A program made the position numbers and the translations under genes. Shown piece by piece: positions 22,263-33,094 of a DNA stretch of 64,000 nt; within the stretch, counting starts at the first letter, position 1; each line of letters starts with the position of its first letter. The notes beneath the pieces are model-generated. The model was not told the origin of the DNA and made no database searches. It saw nothing but the letters and a program-made list of their open reading frames with translations. The DNA is from Isoetes taiwanensis (taxonomy: Eukaryota; Streptophyta; Lycopodiopsida; Isoetales; Isoetaceae), in NCBI GenBank assembly GCA_021234155.1, contig JAJEKV010000003.1:7318413-7382412 (forward strand), in the 5' to 3' direction.

Positions 22263-25200
22263 TCATTTTGGTTTCCACTCAATTATTTCATTGTTAACCT
22301 GTGAATCTACTCTATTGTTGCTTGCATCACCCGCAATGTGGGCAAGGATATTCCCTAAGTTCGCCGCCATCACAGTACTTTGAGCAACCAGTTTAGCAGC
22401 TATTTGTTCATTACTGCTTTCCTTATCAGGCTGCAGATTACTAGTTCCCTCTCCAGGAGCAACGTCCACTTTCGAATTGGACAAGTCTACGAGACTTTTG
22501 ATTGCTGATGATTTCAGGTTGCCATAAGGGCCTTTAGGAGACTTGGCAAGCACATGCATGAGGAATGGTTCAAGAAAGTCTTTGGCCTGCTCATCACTCA
22601 CAAAGCAGTGACATCTTCTTGCACCCATAAGAGCCTCTCGGGCAATATAACCTCCAACATGAAGCTCCAAGCAGGTTGTATCAATTGGAGCAAATGCCTC
22701 GACGAGGTAAGCAGCCATAGACGGGGGAAATCCATTTTTATTTAAGGGGCCCTTCTCCTTAGTTTGTAGCTCGTACTTGATTTCCCCACTTAGGAGGGGG
22801 TCCCGATCCTCATCCTCTTCTGACTCATCCTGTTCTGACTGATCCTGATCCGTATGAAAGAATATAGTTCTTAAGTCTGGATCATCTAGAAGAAAACATT
22901 CCCATGCACTGCTATTGTCACCCTTGGCCTTAGCAATATCATATTCCTCGTCTGACAGCATGGATATCATAATAAAGATCACATGTGCCATCTTCCGTTC
23001 TGTTCGCAGCTCATTATCCTTAACATCATATATTAGGCATCCCTCCCTAATAACTTTGAGGCACTCGGATCATGAGCAAAGTGAGATGGTGCATCTTGAT
23101 GTGACTCACCAAGGACAAGCGATGACAATAGTGAAGGACCTCTCGGTTGTCAATCCTATCACAAATGGTAAAGAAGCTCTTTGTAGTCATACGGTTCATG
23201 CCCATATCTCCTCTCCCACCCCCGCTGTCCAACACAAAGAGTGATATATTTTTAAGGCGGAAGTTGAATCGGCAAGAGACCTTTTGTACCCAATGGAGAC
23301 CTAATCTTTGGGCCGTGTCACGTCTTCTCCAAAGAATCTTCTTCACAAGGGCCACTTTTCTTCTCAACTTCAGCCCGATTACCTTAGGGGTAGAGTCTCC
23401 TTATGTTTTGTATTTTAGCCTTCCAATTCTTTAGGAAGTCCTTTGACCGAATACAAACTTCTTGATGTCATCATTATTGACCTTGTATTTGTCCGGCAAT
23501 CCAATTTCAGATAATGCCACATCCCCCGATAGCCTTTGTAACTTTCAAATCCTACAAAACTTCATTGTCATTGATACATCCTTTACATGATCTGCAAAGA
23601 CTCAACGAAGGACATCCTATCCTTGGTGAAAGCACCCTTCTTGTATAAGACTTCCTTCTTTAAGCCTTTGGTCTAAAACCCAAATGGTCTCCGGTGTCGT
23701 CTAGCCCCCGAGTCTTTCTCATCTCTGTCACATTCAAGTCAAAGATGCTTACATCAACGAGGCACCCTACCCATAGTATCCCGGCGGCTTCCCTTGTGCA
23801 TAAGCGTCCTGCATTCATTCCACTTGAGCCATCTTGCCTCCTTACAAAACACAATCTTATCTGAGTCTGTTGGTCTTGACCTCTTTGGATGAGCTTTGAA
23901 GGATCCGCAATGTCATCACCACCTTTTTTTCTTTGATTTTCTTGCGGTCTTCTTCTTCTCTGTATAATTGTATGCATGATGCAGTCCGCCTCCAAAGCAG
24001 CTTGAATGCCTCGCACTTTGACCATACATGCGGTGGGCAATGGGCAGCCATATTCCACCCAATCGTTGGCGGGCGTGGCGCGGCTTGTTCAACGTATGGA
24101 CCGCAATAGTACGTACATTGAATCAAGATCATAGAATAGAAACACGGAGGCGTGATTTGAATAAATTGATGAAGAGAAAAATCACGCCTGGCGTGAAATG
24201 AATAAAGTTACTAATGCAATTCACGCCAGGCGTGTTTCAAATCAAACCAATTCACGCCCGGGCGTGTTTTCAAATCAATGGAATTCCAGCGCAGTTTTCA
24301 AATCAATTGGTTGACTTGAAAACACGCCGGCGTTGAATTGATTTCAAAACACGCTGGCGTGAATTGGTTTGATTTGAAAGCACGCTGGCGTGAATACAAT
24401 TTATGAAACCAGGTTGATTACCTTTTGTATAGAAATGTCTTCCCCATTTCATTCAAAGTTGCACTAATCTCAGCCAAATCTGCAGGTGAAGTATTGGCAT
24501 CCAAGATACGACACCTCCTATACGCATAGTGATTGTAGAACACTTTTTGGCCTGTTTGTTCCGCTTTTGCGATGATGGCCTTTTGTGCCTCAACGAATCT
24601 TGCCGTCGATGATGACATATTTAATATCATCACTTGATAATAGCTCCTGGACGTTCGTCCACACAACAGGCTTGTTCGAGATCATATCCCAAGGTAGCAC
24701 ATCCGCTGGCATAGGCATTTGACCTGGATTACTAATCATGCTCTGAACAATCTCCATGGCATGTCTTTGGATCATATCTCCCCGCTAACATAAATGGAGC
24801 TTGGTGAACGGATGAGGGACTTCACATGGATCGCAAAAAGTTTCCTTAAGACCCAATGGATAATGGTCGTACGTACTTATTCAAATTTGTTCATGGCCTC
24901 TAGTCTGCGCCACTCTGTCTGTTCATTCTCAAAAAACAAGCCTCCATGCCTTCGACAAACCGCGGGTTGAACATTCTTCCCTAGATCTAGGACCCTTTTA
25001 GAAGCTTTCAAGTCAGCTAATTCCCTAGCTTGCTGCAAATAGTGACTTGGTGTCGGTTTAGTGAACATGCCTCTACGCACAGCTGTAACCCCTTGGCAAA
25101 TAGATATTGGCGTAATCTGCTACATTGGTTGGCCAACCATACTTAAAACATGTCTCACCGTTCACATCTGTCTTCATGAACGTATCCTTGTATGCAGTAG

Positions 25201-26156
25201 CTCTACAAAGGAGTAAGTCCGAAAGCGGATCTTTCTTACCGCTCGTGTAATCTCCAAGAGCAATTTGCAGTGGGTGTCATCCTCTTCCTCACAAGAGATT
25301 AGGATCCCTTGTTTGGCCATCTTGTCTGCTTCCTTTTTCCTCGAGAAGAGAGTTAAGTCGAGCTTGCCATTTGTCTTGGCAAGGTCAACGTACCACTCGG
25401 CACCCTCGTCCATTTCCTCTTCAGGGCAGGCAGGGTCAGTGGTTGCTATAAGAATCGGCCCTTCATCATCTAAGGTGAGATCATATGGTACCGCGATCAC
25501 GGGTGCCTGCCCTTGCTTTCTTGGCGGGGATTAGAACCCGAATTAGTAGGGGTTTCTTCCTCTTGAGCACTCGCAAATGAAGATGAGCACTTTTTAGAGT
25601 ACTTTTCGTAACAAGAGATCACGCTTGGCGTGCATTTAAACCTAAATTAGTACAAATCACGCTTGGCGTGTTGGTATCTCCTATTATTGACCATGCTATG
25701 CGTTAATTTGAAACTAAATTATTTTGCATCCACATTTTAAGCTACATACCCTTCATGAATCCATATTTCACACTATTTAACCTCATTGAACATTGCTATC
25801 TCCAAAACGCCTAACAATCGCTATATTCTATATATAAAAAGCGAGCAAAATTATGTTCTACTGAGCGGACAATCGAGCATTAATCGATGCTAATACTTAA
25901 AATTCATGCAAAGCATAATAACTCAAACTCATGCAAAGCATATTAAGTGAAAGGAAATATCTCAAATTCATGCAAGCATAATACTCTCCACACAATGTGT
26001 GATACGTAGCAAATTAAATACCTTGAATAGGGTTACGTGTATTACGTATTACGATCAAACGTCCTCTGAAACTTGAGAAGAGCCGGGTTTAGAGATTCCT
26101 CTTCCACCGCTTCCTCTGCCCCGTCCGCCTCGACCTCGATTCGCTTTAGAAGACAT
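22263..26156 (-). pseudogene. P1: ParB-like / methyltransferase-like gene, broken paralogue of P2
   Basis: Minus-strand segments match P2 in the same order. Region 25510-25174 (EWYVDLAKTNGK ... KLLLEITRAVRKIRF) matches the P2 N-terminal beta domain. Region 24870-24418 matches its ParB-like domain (YPLGLKETF, VLPWDM, YVIIDGKI, then NHYAYRRCRILDAN). Regions 24110-23660 and 23367-23047 match the middle. Region 22991-22263 matches the C-terminal methyltransferase-like motif (LELHVGGYIAREALMGARRC). A possible first exon at 26156 reads MSSKANRGRGGRGRGSGGRG. A TAG interrupts at about 24784 and frameshifts occur near 24605 and elsewhere, so the gene is broken or badly sequenced. The catalytic DPPY-type motif is absent; the matching place reads SGGGRG. 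Function is unknown. By analogy it is a DNA-binding nuclear protein of a transposon-like or domesticated system. Confidence 0.6.
24418..24870 (-). other. ParB/sulfiredoxin-like segment of P1
   Basis: Aligns with P2 39795-39259: YPLG start, a middle PADVLPWD / CADVVPFD, then VIIDGKI / WIVNGNHTT, where ParB-like nucleases have a conserved D/N-G-x-H-R turn. Then YRRCRILDANTSP / KRKCRVLAGNLTA. In P1 the His of the GNH turn reads Lys and a frameshift follows at about 24605. Confidence 0.5.
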
Positions 26157-26880
26157 CTCCGGAGTCGCCTAGTAACAGAGTCGGAAGGTCGCTTCGGATC
26201 TGGCCGAAGCTGCTTTCGAAGAAATAGCTTTTCTACCTGCGAGAAATAGAGAAATTTGAATTTCAAGAAAACACAAAATGCGGTTTAGAAATATTCTTGA
26301 CACATACAAATAATAATGACGAAGACCCGTCCATGGACTTCTTTCATTAAGTTTTTAAAATCCCGCCAAATTTATCCCTACTAAACGTAGTTAACCTAAT
26401 CTTTCTTCTAATTGAATTTTCCCGGCCCCGGAGTTTCCATAGCGCCTTCAACTTCTCAAATCAGCTTCGGAGACTCAAATCAGCTTCTCAAGAATGGCTC
26501 TGATTGGTACTCATCTCATTCCAATAGCTTGAACATTAATTTCCAATAGTAGGTGTTGCGAATAGCAATTTTCTGCGATTAATAAAGATGAATGTTTCAT
26601 GTTAACTACAAATCAGAAAAGGAAAGTAGGATTATGCAAGATCGACTCCATCGATCCGATCAGAATGTATCATGGAATTCCTTCGGGGGATAAGTATGTC
26701 CGAGTTCTGATGATTAATTCTTTGCGCTATGGATGAAGCTTTACCTCATGAGACACCCCGGTGGGGATACGGTTGGAGAAAGTGTTGGAACATTTGTTGC
26801 ATGGCCAAGAAACCGCTTAAAAAAGGTATGTAACATGTATTACATTGTAGAAATATAGAAGTAGACAAAATTTGTTGTAT

Positions 26881-27250
26881 TCATTGGAAAAAGATTACAA
26901 TTGTATATAATCTGGATAAACCGGATAAACCGGACAAAATCCCGGACCTCTTTGTTTCAAGCCCGGTCTTGAGTAGCCGGGCTATCGATCTCCCATTTCC
27001 ATTGCAGGGCATAGTGAATTCTTCTGGTAAAACCCGAGCAAAAACACCAGGCTCTAGCTCCACCACCCCCGCCTGCTCCACCTCCACCTCCTCGCTCCTC
27101 CTCCTGCTCCACCTCCTGCTCCATTGGTTGAACCTCCAATGCATCGTTATAAGCGCCTGCGTAGTGGTTCCATTGGTTGAGCCATCTCCATTGCATCGTT
27201 ATACACTTTGTGGTAGTGGTTCGTGTTGGGGCATCCGGGCATAGAGGCTA
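26881..27250 (-). CDS. Small Gly/Glu-rich frame of unknown function
   Basis: One minus-strand frame reads VVELEPGVFARVLPEEFTM, then PCNGNGRSIARLLKTGLETK; another is Gly-rich. The pattern FARVLPEEF-x3-C weakly recalls the C-x8-C start of the small genes at 35-36.6 kb. A near-repeat of about 50 bp (CCATTGGTTGA ... GCATCGTTATA) occurs at 27120-27215. Low confidence. Confidence 0.25.
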
Positions 27251-27607
27251 ACCACTAAGAAACGCACTCCTCATTTTGAATCTCGAAATTTGATCATGAG
27301 ATTCACTCTCGATCAATGCATGTCTTGCATTCTCGGTGATTAGATAAGAGGGCGAGCCTCCGTGCGATTGCAAGGGCCCCGCAGCCCGACATCTATCATT
27401 GCCCTGCTCTGCTTTGCCATCATCATTACTTGATCCAAGTACTCCGGGGGTTGCAAGATCGGTGCTCCAGCCGAACGGTGCTCGGGCGCGGTTCAACCGA
27501 CCGAGATTGGGCCAAACCGGAGTCTGGGCTGTGTGATTGCTGGCCCAAATGTAATTCCAATCCATCTTCGTCACCAACCGGTGATTAATGTAACCCGCAT
27601 CTATCAA
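27248..27607 (-). CDS. Hypothetical frame in locus 1
   Basis: A 119-codon frame (MDWNYIWASNHTAQTPVW ... GSSNDDGKAEQGNDRC) with no recognised domain, lying just left of the cluster of five to six locus-1 palindromes at 27630-27933. It may be chance. Confidence 0.2.
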   Translation of the reverse strand: MIDAGYINHRLVTKMDWNYIWASNHTAQTPVWPNLGRLNRARAPFGWSTDLATPGVLGSSNDDGKAEQGNDRCRAAGPLQSHGGSPSYLITENARHALIESESHDQISRFKMRSAFLSG

Positions 27608-28283
27608 TAGGAAGTGAGCGGAGTATCGGTATTCACGCTGGCGTGTTATATTTCTTTATTTATAAACTTAGAAACTAAGAACACGCCGTGTTTAGCGTAA
27701 AAAGTTGAAAGTAGGGATACAATTGTTTGCACGCCGCGGTAAAAAGCGCTATATAGGAAAAACTATACACGCTTCGGCGTGCATTCAAAAGAGCGTGTAA
27801 ATAATTGCATGGCCTTTATCTATTTACTTATCTATCTCATGCGTGGTTTTTTTTCTCCTCCTCTTTGAATGCACGCCGAGCGTGTATTCATGTTGAAGGC
27901 TAAGATTACCCTAAAACACGCTTAGCGTGTTTCAAATATTATCTTTCAGATTTTTCTAATGCTTTCTACTACACATTCATAATAGAAACTTGCATGCAAT
28001 AGCATGATTAATTCAGGAAGAGAAACTCAAGAATTTACTCGAAACAAAAAGAAGCAGATGAAGTTTATAAAAAACTATTCTGGTTTTCATAAACATCATC
28101 TGCTTCCTCTGCCTCGAGCAAATGCAAAAGCTTGTCTTCTTGGATTAAACCTGCCATTGAGATGATACTTAAAACTAAATGAAAACTAACCTTGAGTTCT
28201 GAGGCTGGAAGGAGGATAGATGCTTGTGGTTTTAATTCCGAGGCTTTTCGATTCGCAGACCTTAGTCCTCTGCTTTTGGTTTT

Positions 28284-28575
28284 AATTCTGAGTCTCCGAT
28301 GTCCTCTCTTTCATGATGCTCTGAGAACAAAAGGCGAGTCTTTTAGTAAGTTAGAATTGCGAAACCAAACATCTAACATTGATGAATATAAATCTGCTCA
28401 CCAAGATTTCGGGACGGCGGATCCAAACACAGCAGAAGCGCAACCGGCAAATCGTATGAAGGAAGGAAGAAAATGTAGGAACTTTGAGAGCGTAAAATGG
28501 ATTTATATAGGCACAATTAGAAATAAGTTAGCGTGAATAATTGATTGCTTGAATTAACACGCCTGGCGTACGGTC
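28284..28575 (-). promoter_or_regulatory. Promoter and first exon of a minus-strand gene in locus 1
   Basis: A palindrome (28554-28571) lies about 45 bp upstream of the TATA box CCTATATAAATCC (28499-28512, minus strand). A leader follows with a strong donor TTG|GTGAGC near 28401 and an acceptor TTCTCAG at about 28321. The coding frame after the acceptor starts ATGAAAGAG but stops after ten codons; other frames are longer. The layout matches the promoter at 29.65 kb (the same GCGTGAATAATT block between palindrome and TATA). The product is unknown. Confidence 0.45.
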
Positions 28576-29322
28576 TTCCCGCCAGACATGACATGTATAT
28601 GGTATATATGGAGAATATTGCATTTCATGCAATAAATTCTCACGACATTTTATTCCATTCATTGCATTCAAAAAAAGAATTTCAAATTTTATATAGGCTA
28701 AATTAAAAATAATTTTAAAGGCAAAATTATCAAGGCTAAAAATGACTTGTTGAGTTGGGGAATTGTTTTAGGTCGTATAGGAAAATTTCCTATCTTTCTT
28801 TGTGATTGATTTATAGTGTTCCCGAGACTTTGTTGACACAAATGCGAGACAAAATTTTGGAGAAAACACTTTGGAGACAAAATGCTTGGAGAAAAAAGCA
28901 GTTTGATTTCATTCAAAATATTTTTATGTACGTAAAAACTGCTTTGAAGAAAACTGTTTGAAGAAAAAGTTTGTGAAGAAAACTATTTGATTTCATTCAA
29001 AATTGATATGTACAGATGCCAAGAATGGCTTTACAAAATGCCCGAAGGCTTTACAAAATGCCCGAAGGCTTTACAAGATGCACCGGGATCTGCATCATTG
29101 ATCTTCCACGTCTGGAACAAAGAAGAAAGAAAGGTGTTAGAAAAGAAAGAAAGGTGAAAAAAAAAAAAAAAATGACATGCAAACCTGGCTCATCTCTCGG
29201 CCATTCTAAAAAGCGGTGAATTCTCGACCTTCCTCCTCATCCTCTTCCTCCCCTCCTCCTCCTCTTCCTCCTCCTCCTCTTCTTCTTCAGATTTCATTCT
29301 ACATTTCAGGAGTCAAGCCAAC

Positions 29323-29592
29323 CCCAGGCGAGGCGGTTTTCATGCTCTTGGGAGGACATCTCCTCCTCTTCCTCCAACTCCTCCTCTTCCTCCTCTTCCT
29401 CCTCTTCAGAATCAGAGGAATCAGAGGAGCTCAACTCCTCCTCTTCAAAATCAGCATCATCCTCTGAATCGGAATCAGAGGAGAATTGGGCAAGGAAATC
29501 GATGAGCGGGGGGAAGAGAGGGGGTTCTTCAACCCGACGTCTCTTTGACGAGACCTCGAGTTCTTCATGAAGCCCGAGGGCAACGCCTTCAT
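29323..29592 (-). pseudogene. Acidic, Glu/Ser-rich small protein with own promoter
   Basis: From ATG 29592 the minus strand starts MKALPSGFMKN. The convincing frame is one base over: HEELEVSSKRRRVEEPPLF, then PLIDFLAQFSSDSDSEDDADF, and a run of Glu/Ser ending near 29323. The basic SSKRRR could be a nuclear signal and the tail is a typical acidic low-complexity region. The switch of frame falls near the start codon, so either an indel or a sequence error separates start and body. The TATA box is at 29645-29656 and a palindrome lies upstream at 29695-29711. Acidic tails also end the P2 protein. Confidence 0.4.
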
Positions 29593-29643
29593 GGCGGGCG
29601 AAAAAAAAAAAATTGGGACAGAATGGTCTTGAGAGCGTGAACC

Positions 29644-29711
29644 GGATTTATATAGGGTTAATTAGCTCTTAGCGTGAATAATTAATTGCCTCAAATAACA
29701 CGCCAGGCGTA
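29644..29711 (-). promoter_or_regulatory. TATA promoter with upstream locus-1 palindrome
   Basis: CCCTATATAAATCC (minus strand) with AACACGCCAGGCGTACG about 45 bp upstream. Almost the same arrangement occurs at 28499-28571, pointing to a shared regulated promoter. Confidence 0.55.
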
Positions 29712-30150
29712 CGAAATTCCCGCCAGCTATATTATCTAGGGTATATTATTATGGATAATAAATTCTCACGTCTATTAGTTATATGTCTTTTCGTAATCAT
29801 ATATCCAAATTTTCGATAATTAAAATTTGGATATATTTATATAAATGTCATTTCCTTGTTGTTGCCATGAAAATTCTTGTTTTAAATGATTTCGTTTACG
29901 CCCATTGTTATTATTATATTAAACCTATTTCCAAGGAATTTCTTGCTTTTAAAAAAATTTGATTTACCTCTACATATTCCATAAATGTACGTACTTTTTT
30001 TATCTTATGGTGTAATAATTTTTTCTTACTCATTGACTAAAAAGGGTGCAATTTGCCTAGGTCAATGGTGCCCCTCCAACTCAAGATGGTGAAAAGAGCA
30101 ATATCAATGAAAAACCAACTCCTAGCAAGAATGTTGAAGAAAAACAATTA

Positions 30151-30460
30151 GTCCTCTATAGTAGGGTGCAATGGAGGAACAAGAAGGTGAGAATCATGCA
30201 CAAGTGCAACAAGGAAATAGTAGGCCAAGGAGTCATTGTGCTAGCGGATCCCGGTCAAGTCAGTAATGATGAAAGGCTAGGGGAAGACAATATTGGTATT
30301 GCAATTTCGATGTTGGAAGACAACCTGAAAGGTAAAGGTTTGGGTGACAAGGAATGTTTTGGTTGTGTCAAGCAATTGGAGGTTCCTTGCATCATGGCAT
30401 GGCCTATAAGTAGTGTTCAATTTGTGGAGGATTATATTTTTCCGAGCCCGAGGTTGTTGG
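30151..30460 (+). pseudogene. DUF8039-like domain, plant transposon-associated
   Basis: Reads RIMHKCNKEIVGQGVIVLAD, then PGQVSNDERLGEDNIGIAIS, and after a gap CIMAWPISSVQF. The pattern of a short strand, an IVGQGVI-type core, an LG step and an AWP motif near the end is that of DUF8039, found in proteins linked to plant DNA transposons. It lies directly before the transposase-like region on the same strand, with one frame change near 30480. Family call by eye only. Confidence 0.45.
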
Positions 30461-30488
30461 GGACAATGATTGTCTTGATATTGATCCA

Positions 30489-32939
30489 TTGGCGGTTGGA
30501 ACTCTAAACCTAGGCAAAAGGGGAGAAGTATCAGTTGCCAGACATTATCCTAGCAAAAGAGCCAAGTTGATTAGTGACACCAAACGTGAGACAATGGTGA
30601 AGGTTAGGGGCTCAGATTGTTGTTGGAGTGATTGTATGCAATTCTTCACAATAGAACAATTGGTGGAAGCAAGAGCCACTTTTCAAGAGTACACTGTTGA
30701 TGAGAGGAGGACCTACATGTACACAATCTTGAGCATGCACTTCAAGATGAAAGAAACCCAAACAGAAAAGATACCCTTTGCTAGGCAAATGGATATGTGC
30801 AAAAGCATGGCGAGTATCCATGCAATTCCAACTTCTTCATGGCATAATTGGCAAAAAAAACAGGCAGAGGGGAACAGGATTGCTTTACATGGAAATAATG
30901 GTTTGTTGAGACCAACAGCTAGGACCCTGGCTGCCAGGGAGATATTTGAAAAATATATTGATTTCAATGCAAGTAGTCTATGCCACACAAAAGCGGAAAG
31001 GGATGAAAAGGGAAGAGCAGTTGTTGAGAAAAGGTTGCCATCACATTGTACTCAAAAAGAGTATTTTGGAAGAAGTGAATTCCCTACTTGAGAATTGGGA
31101 ATTCTTCCAATATCCCAACCTAGCTTTAGTAGGTTATGGAAGAAGCATTTCAATCATGTCACCAGAGCAACTTCAAATAACTTTGCAAAGTGCAATTTGT
31201 GTGCTAAGTTGAAGGAGACTCTTGATAAGACTGTGCAACTAAGTCAAAGGGCTAGGATAAGGGAGCATATGAAGGACCATATGACATGTAGATCATGTTA
31301 TTGGATGTGGAGGACCTTATCTGCATTGGAACCCAATAACTATTTATGTATTATACATGACAAGATGGACCAGCAAAAGACTTGTCTTCTACAATTCAAG
31401 TACATACCAAAGTCATGTGGAAGATCATACCCTTTGCGGATCTCAATGATCAAGGCAATCTTGCATGGACAGACTCAAACCTATTATGGACATTTCAGTT
31501 TGGAGTTGTGGAATGATGGTCCAGATTTTCATATTGGGAGTTTCATGAGGTGTTTGAGAAACTATGAAAATGGATACAATGGTCACCTCCAGGACCTTCT
31601 GGCTAGCCAGGCACTACATAGAGCATTGTTAGATGGAAACCCTAACAATATTGAAAAGTTCAAAGCAAGGCAAGGTTTAGGAAGCATGGGTCTAATGAAC
31701 ATGTTGGAGCTTCAACTTCACGTGCTAAACCTCAAGATCTACCCAAAAGGTTTCTCTTGCAACTTGATAATTGTCTTTGGCCAAAATAAGAACAGTGGAT
31801 GTTTTCTTTCCTATCCTACTTAACAGCCGTGGGGATATTTGAAAGAGTTAATTTAGGGTTTCTTATGCCCGGCATACCCATGAGGATGTGGATGCATTAT
31901 TTGGCAAATATAGTTGTATACTTTGAAGCGACAAACAAAGACCAACTTTCCTAGGCTAATGGAAATCTTGCATGAATGCACTACTCCAAACCCTATAGCT
32001 TCTCTCATAGAAGAAGTGCCCGATTGGAAGAGCTTTGTGGATGGTTATACATTGGATCTTGAAGGTCATTCCAGGCCTCTGCAGTTCACTTTTTTGGGTG
32101 AGAGATGGGATTCCAATCTTCCAATGGAAGATGAGACCTTCTGAGGATGAGTGGAGAGGGGAGGGAGGAAATATGGCGTGAGATGAGAATGGCAAGCCTA
32201 TGATACCTCTAGGTCAACCAAAAGCTTTAAAACCTACTGAAGAAGTGAAGCAATTGGGATTGACTAAGGAAGGAATCCAAGACTATATAAAGCATTGGCA
32301 AACCAATCCGAGATGACACCAACCGTGCCTTGGTGGCTTCTTTGGAAGAAGGTGATTAACCCGTTGGGGAGATAGACACATCCTCGGATGAATTGAAAGA
32401 AGGGTGGTTGCCTAAAACTAGGTGGAAGACCTTAGCAGTCTTTGAGGATTTTGATGACACCGTAAGTAGCATTCGCAAGCAATATGCTCCTCCTCCTTCC
32501 GACAAACACTATGTTGGTCCTAAGAACAATAGGCCAAAGTTTCTAGGCATGGATGCTTATGAACCTTCCACCGACTTGGAATGCCACCAATTTGTGGTAG
32601 TAAAGCCAGTGATTTAGATACATATCCAAAGTGGTTGGGGTTCACTATCTCCGATATTTGCAAAGAAGAAGGTAATATTAACTTCAACCATGTGCGGGTG
32701 GAATGGTGGTGTCCAAGGTGCATCGGTTGACCAACGTATCGGATAAAGAAAGGTACTCATTGTTGGACAAAGAAATGGAGGAGAAATCCGAAGTGATCCT
32801 CGATCTTTGGCTAGACTATGAAAGTGTTTTGTACTCATGGACTCCAAACACTATTCCAGCTAGAAATGCGAGAATTACAATACCTCAGGATGTCAGGAAG
32901 AAGGCTATGATATCATTGGGGGTGCTTGAAGAAAGTTGA
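30489..32939 (+). pseudogene. DDE-type (DUF7869-like) transposase, frameshifted
   Basis: A 200-codon frame (30489-31091) and a 242-codon frame (31095-31823) join by a small shift. They contain FSRLWKKHFNHVT, a Cys-rich segment (FAKCNLCAKL), then IIHDKMDQQKT (a likely first catalytic Asp). LQLDNC follows at about 31757, and GIFERVNLGFLMPG and HEDVDALFGKYSC at about 31833-31917, the D-N-x and H-x-D blocks typical of DUF7869-type transposase cores. C-terminal parts are readable in shifted frames to 32939 (EGWLPKTRWKTL, EWWCPRC, IPQDVRKKAMISLGVLEES). At least five breaks make it non-functional. No terminal repeats were found. Confidence 0.65.
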
Positions 32940-33094
32940 ATAATTATGTAAATTTTTGTTATCACGTTTTTATGATATGGTGCTATATTGTGAAATATTG
33001 ACTATTTTGTAAATAACATGATATTACGTTTTCATAATTTTGAGGTGAAATGTGTGAATTTGAATATGCTACTAAAAACATGCAATATGAAATT

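Larger units (their letters stand above)
21926..29711. repeat. Locus-1 dispersed palindromes, core CACGCC-W-GGCGTG
   Basis: About 20 short palindromes share arms CACGC/GCGTG with a 2-4-base centre, usually flanked by AAAT/ATTT-like bases. Approximate starts are 21926, 22001, 22037, 24141, 24179, 24218, 24249, 24319, 24346, 24377, 25616, 25655, 27630, 27679, 27729, 27767, 27869, 27914, 28554 and 29695. They lie in introns of P1, between genes and just upstream of TATA boxes, not inside the conserved exons. Spacing is irregular, so this is not a tandem array or CRISPR. I saw no copies outside this interval. Confidence 0.85.

Noticed and set aside
25820-25850. Helitron 5' end (TCTATATATAAAAAGCGAG) pairing with the 3' end at 34605
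   Set aside because: The base before TC is T, not A, and such an element would split P1 between its putative first exon and the rest. Not supported.
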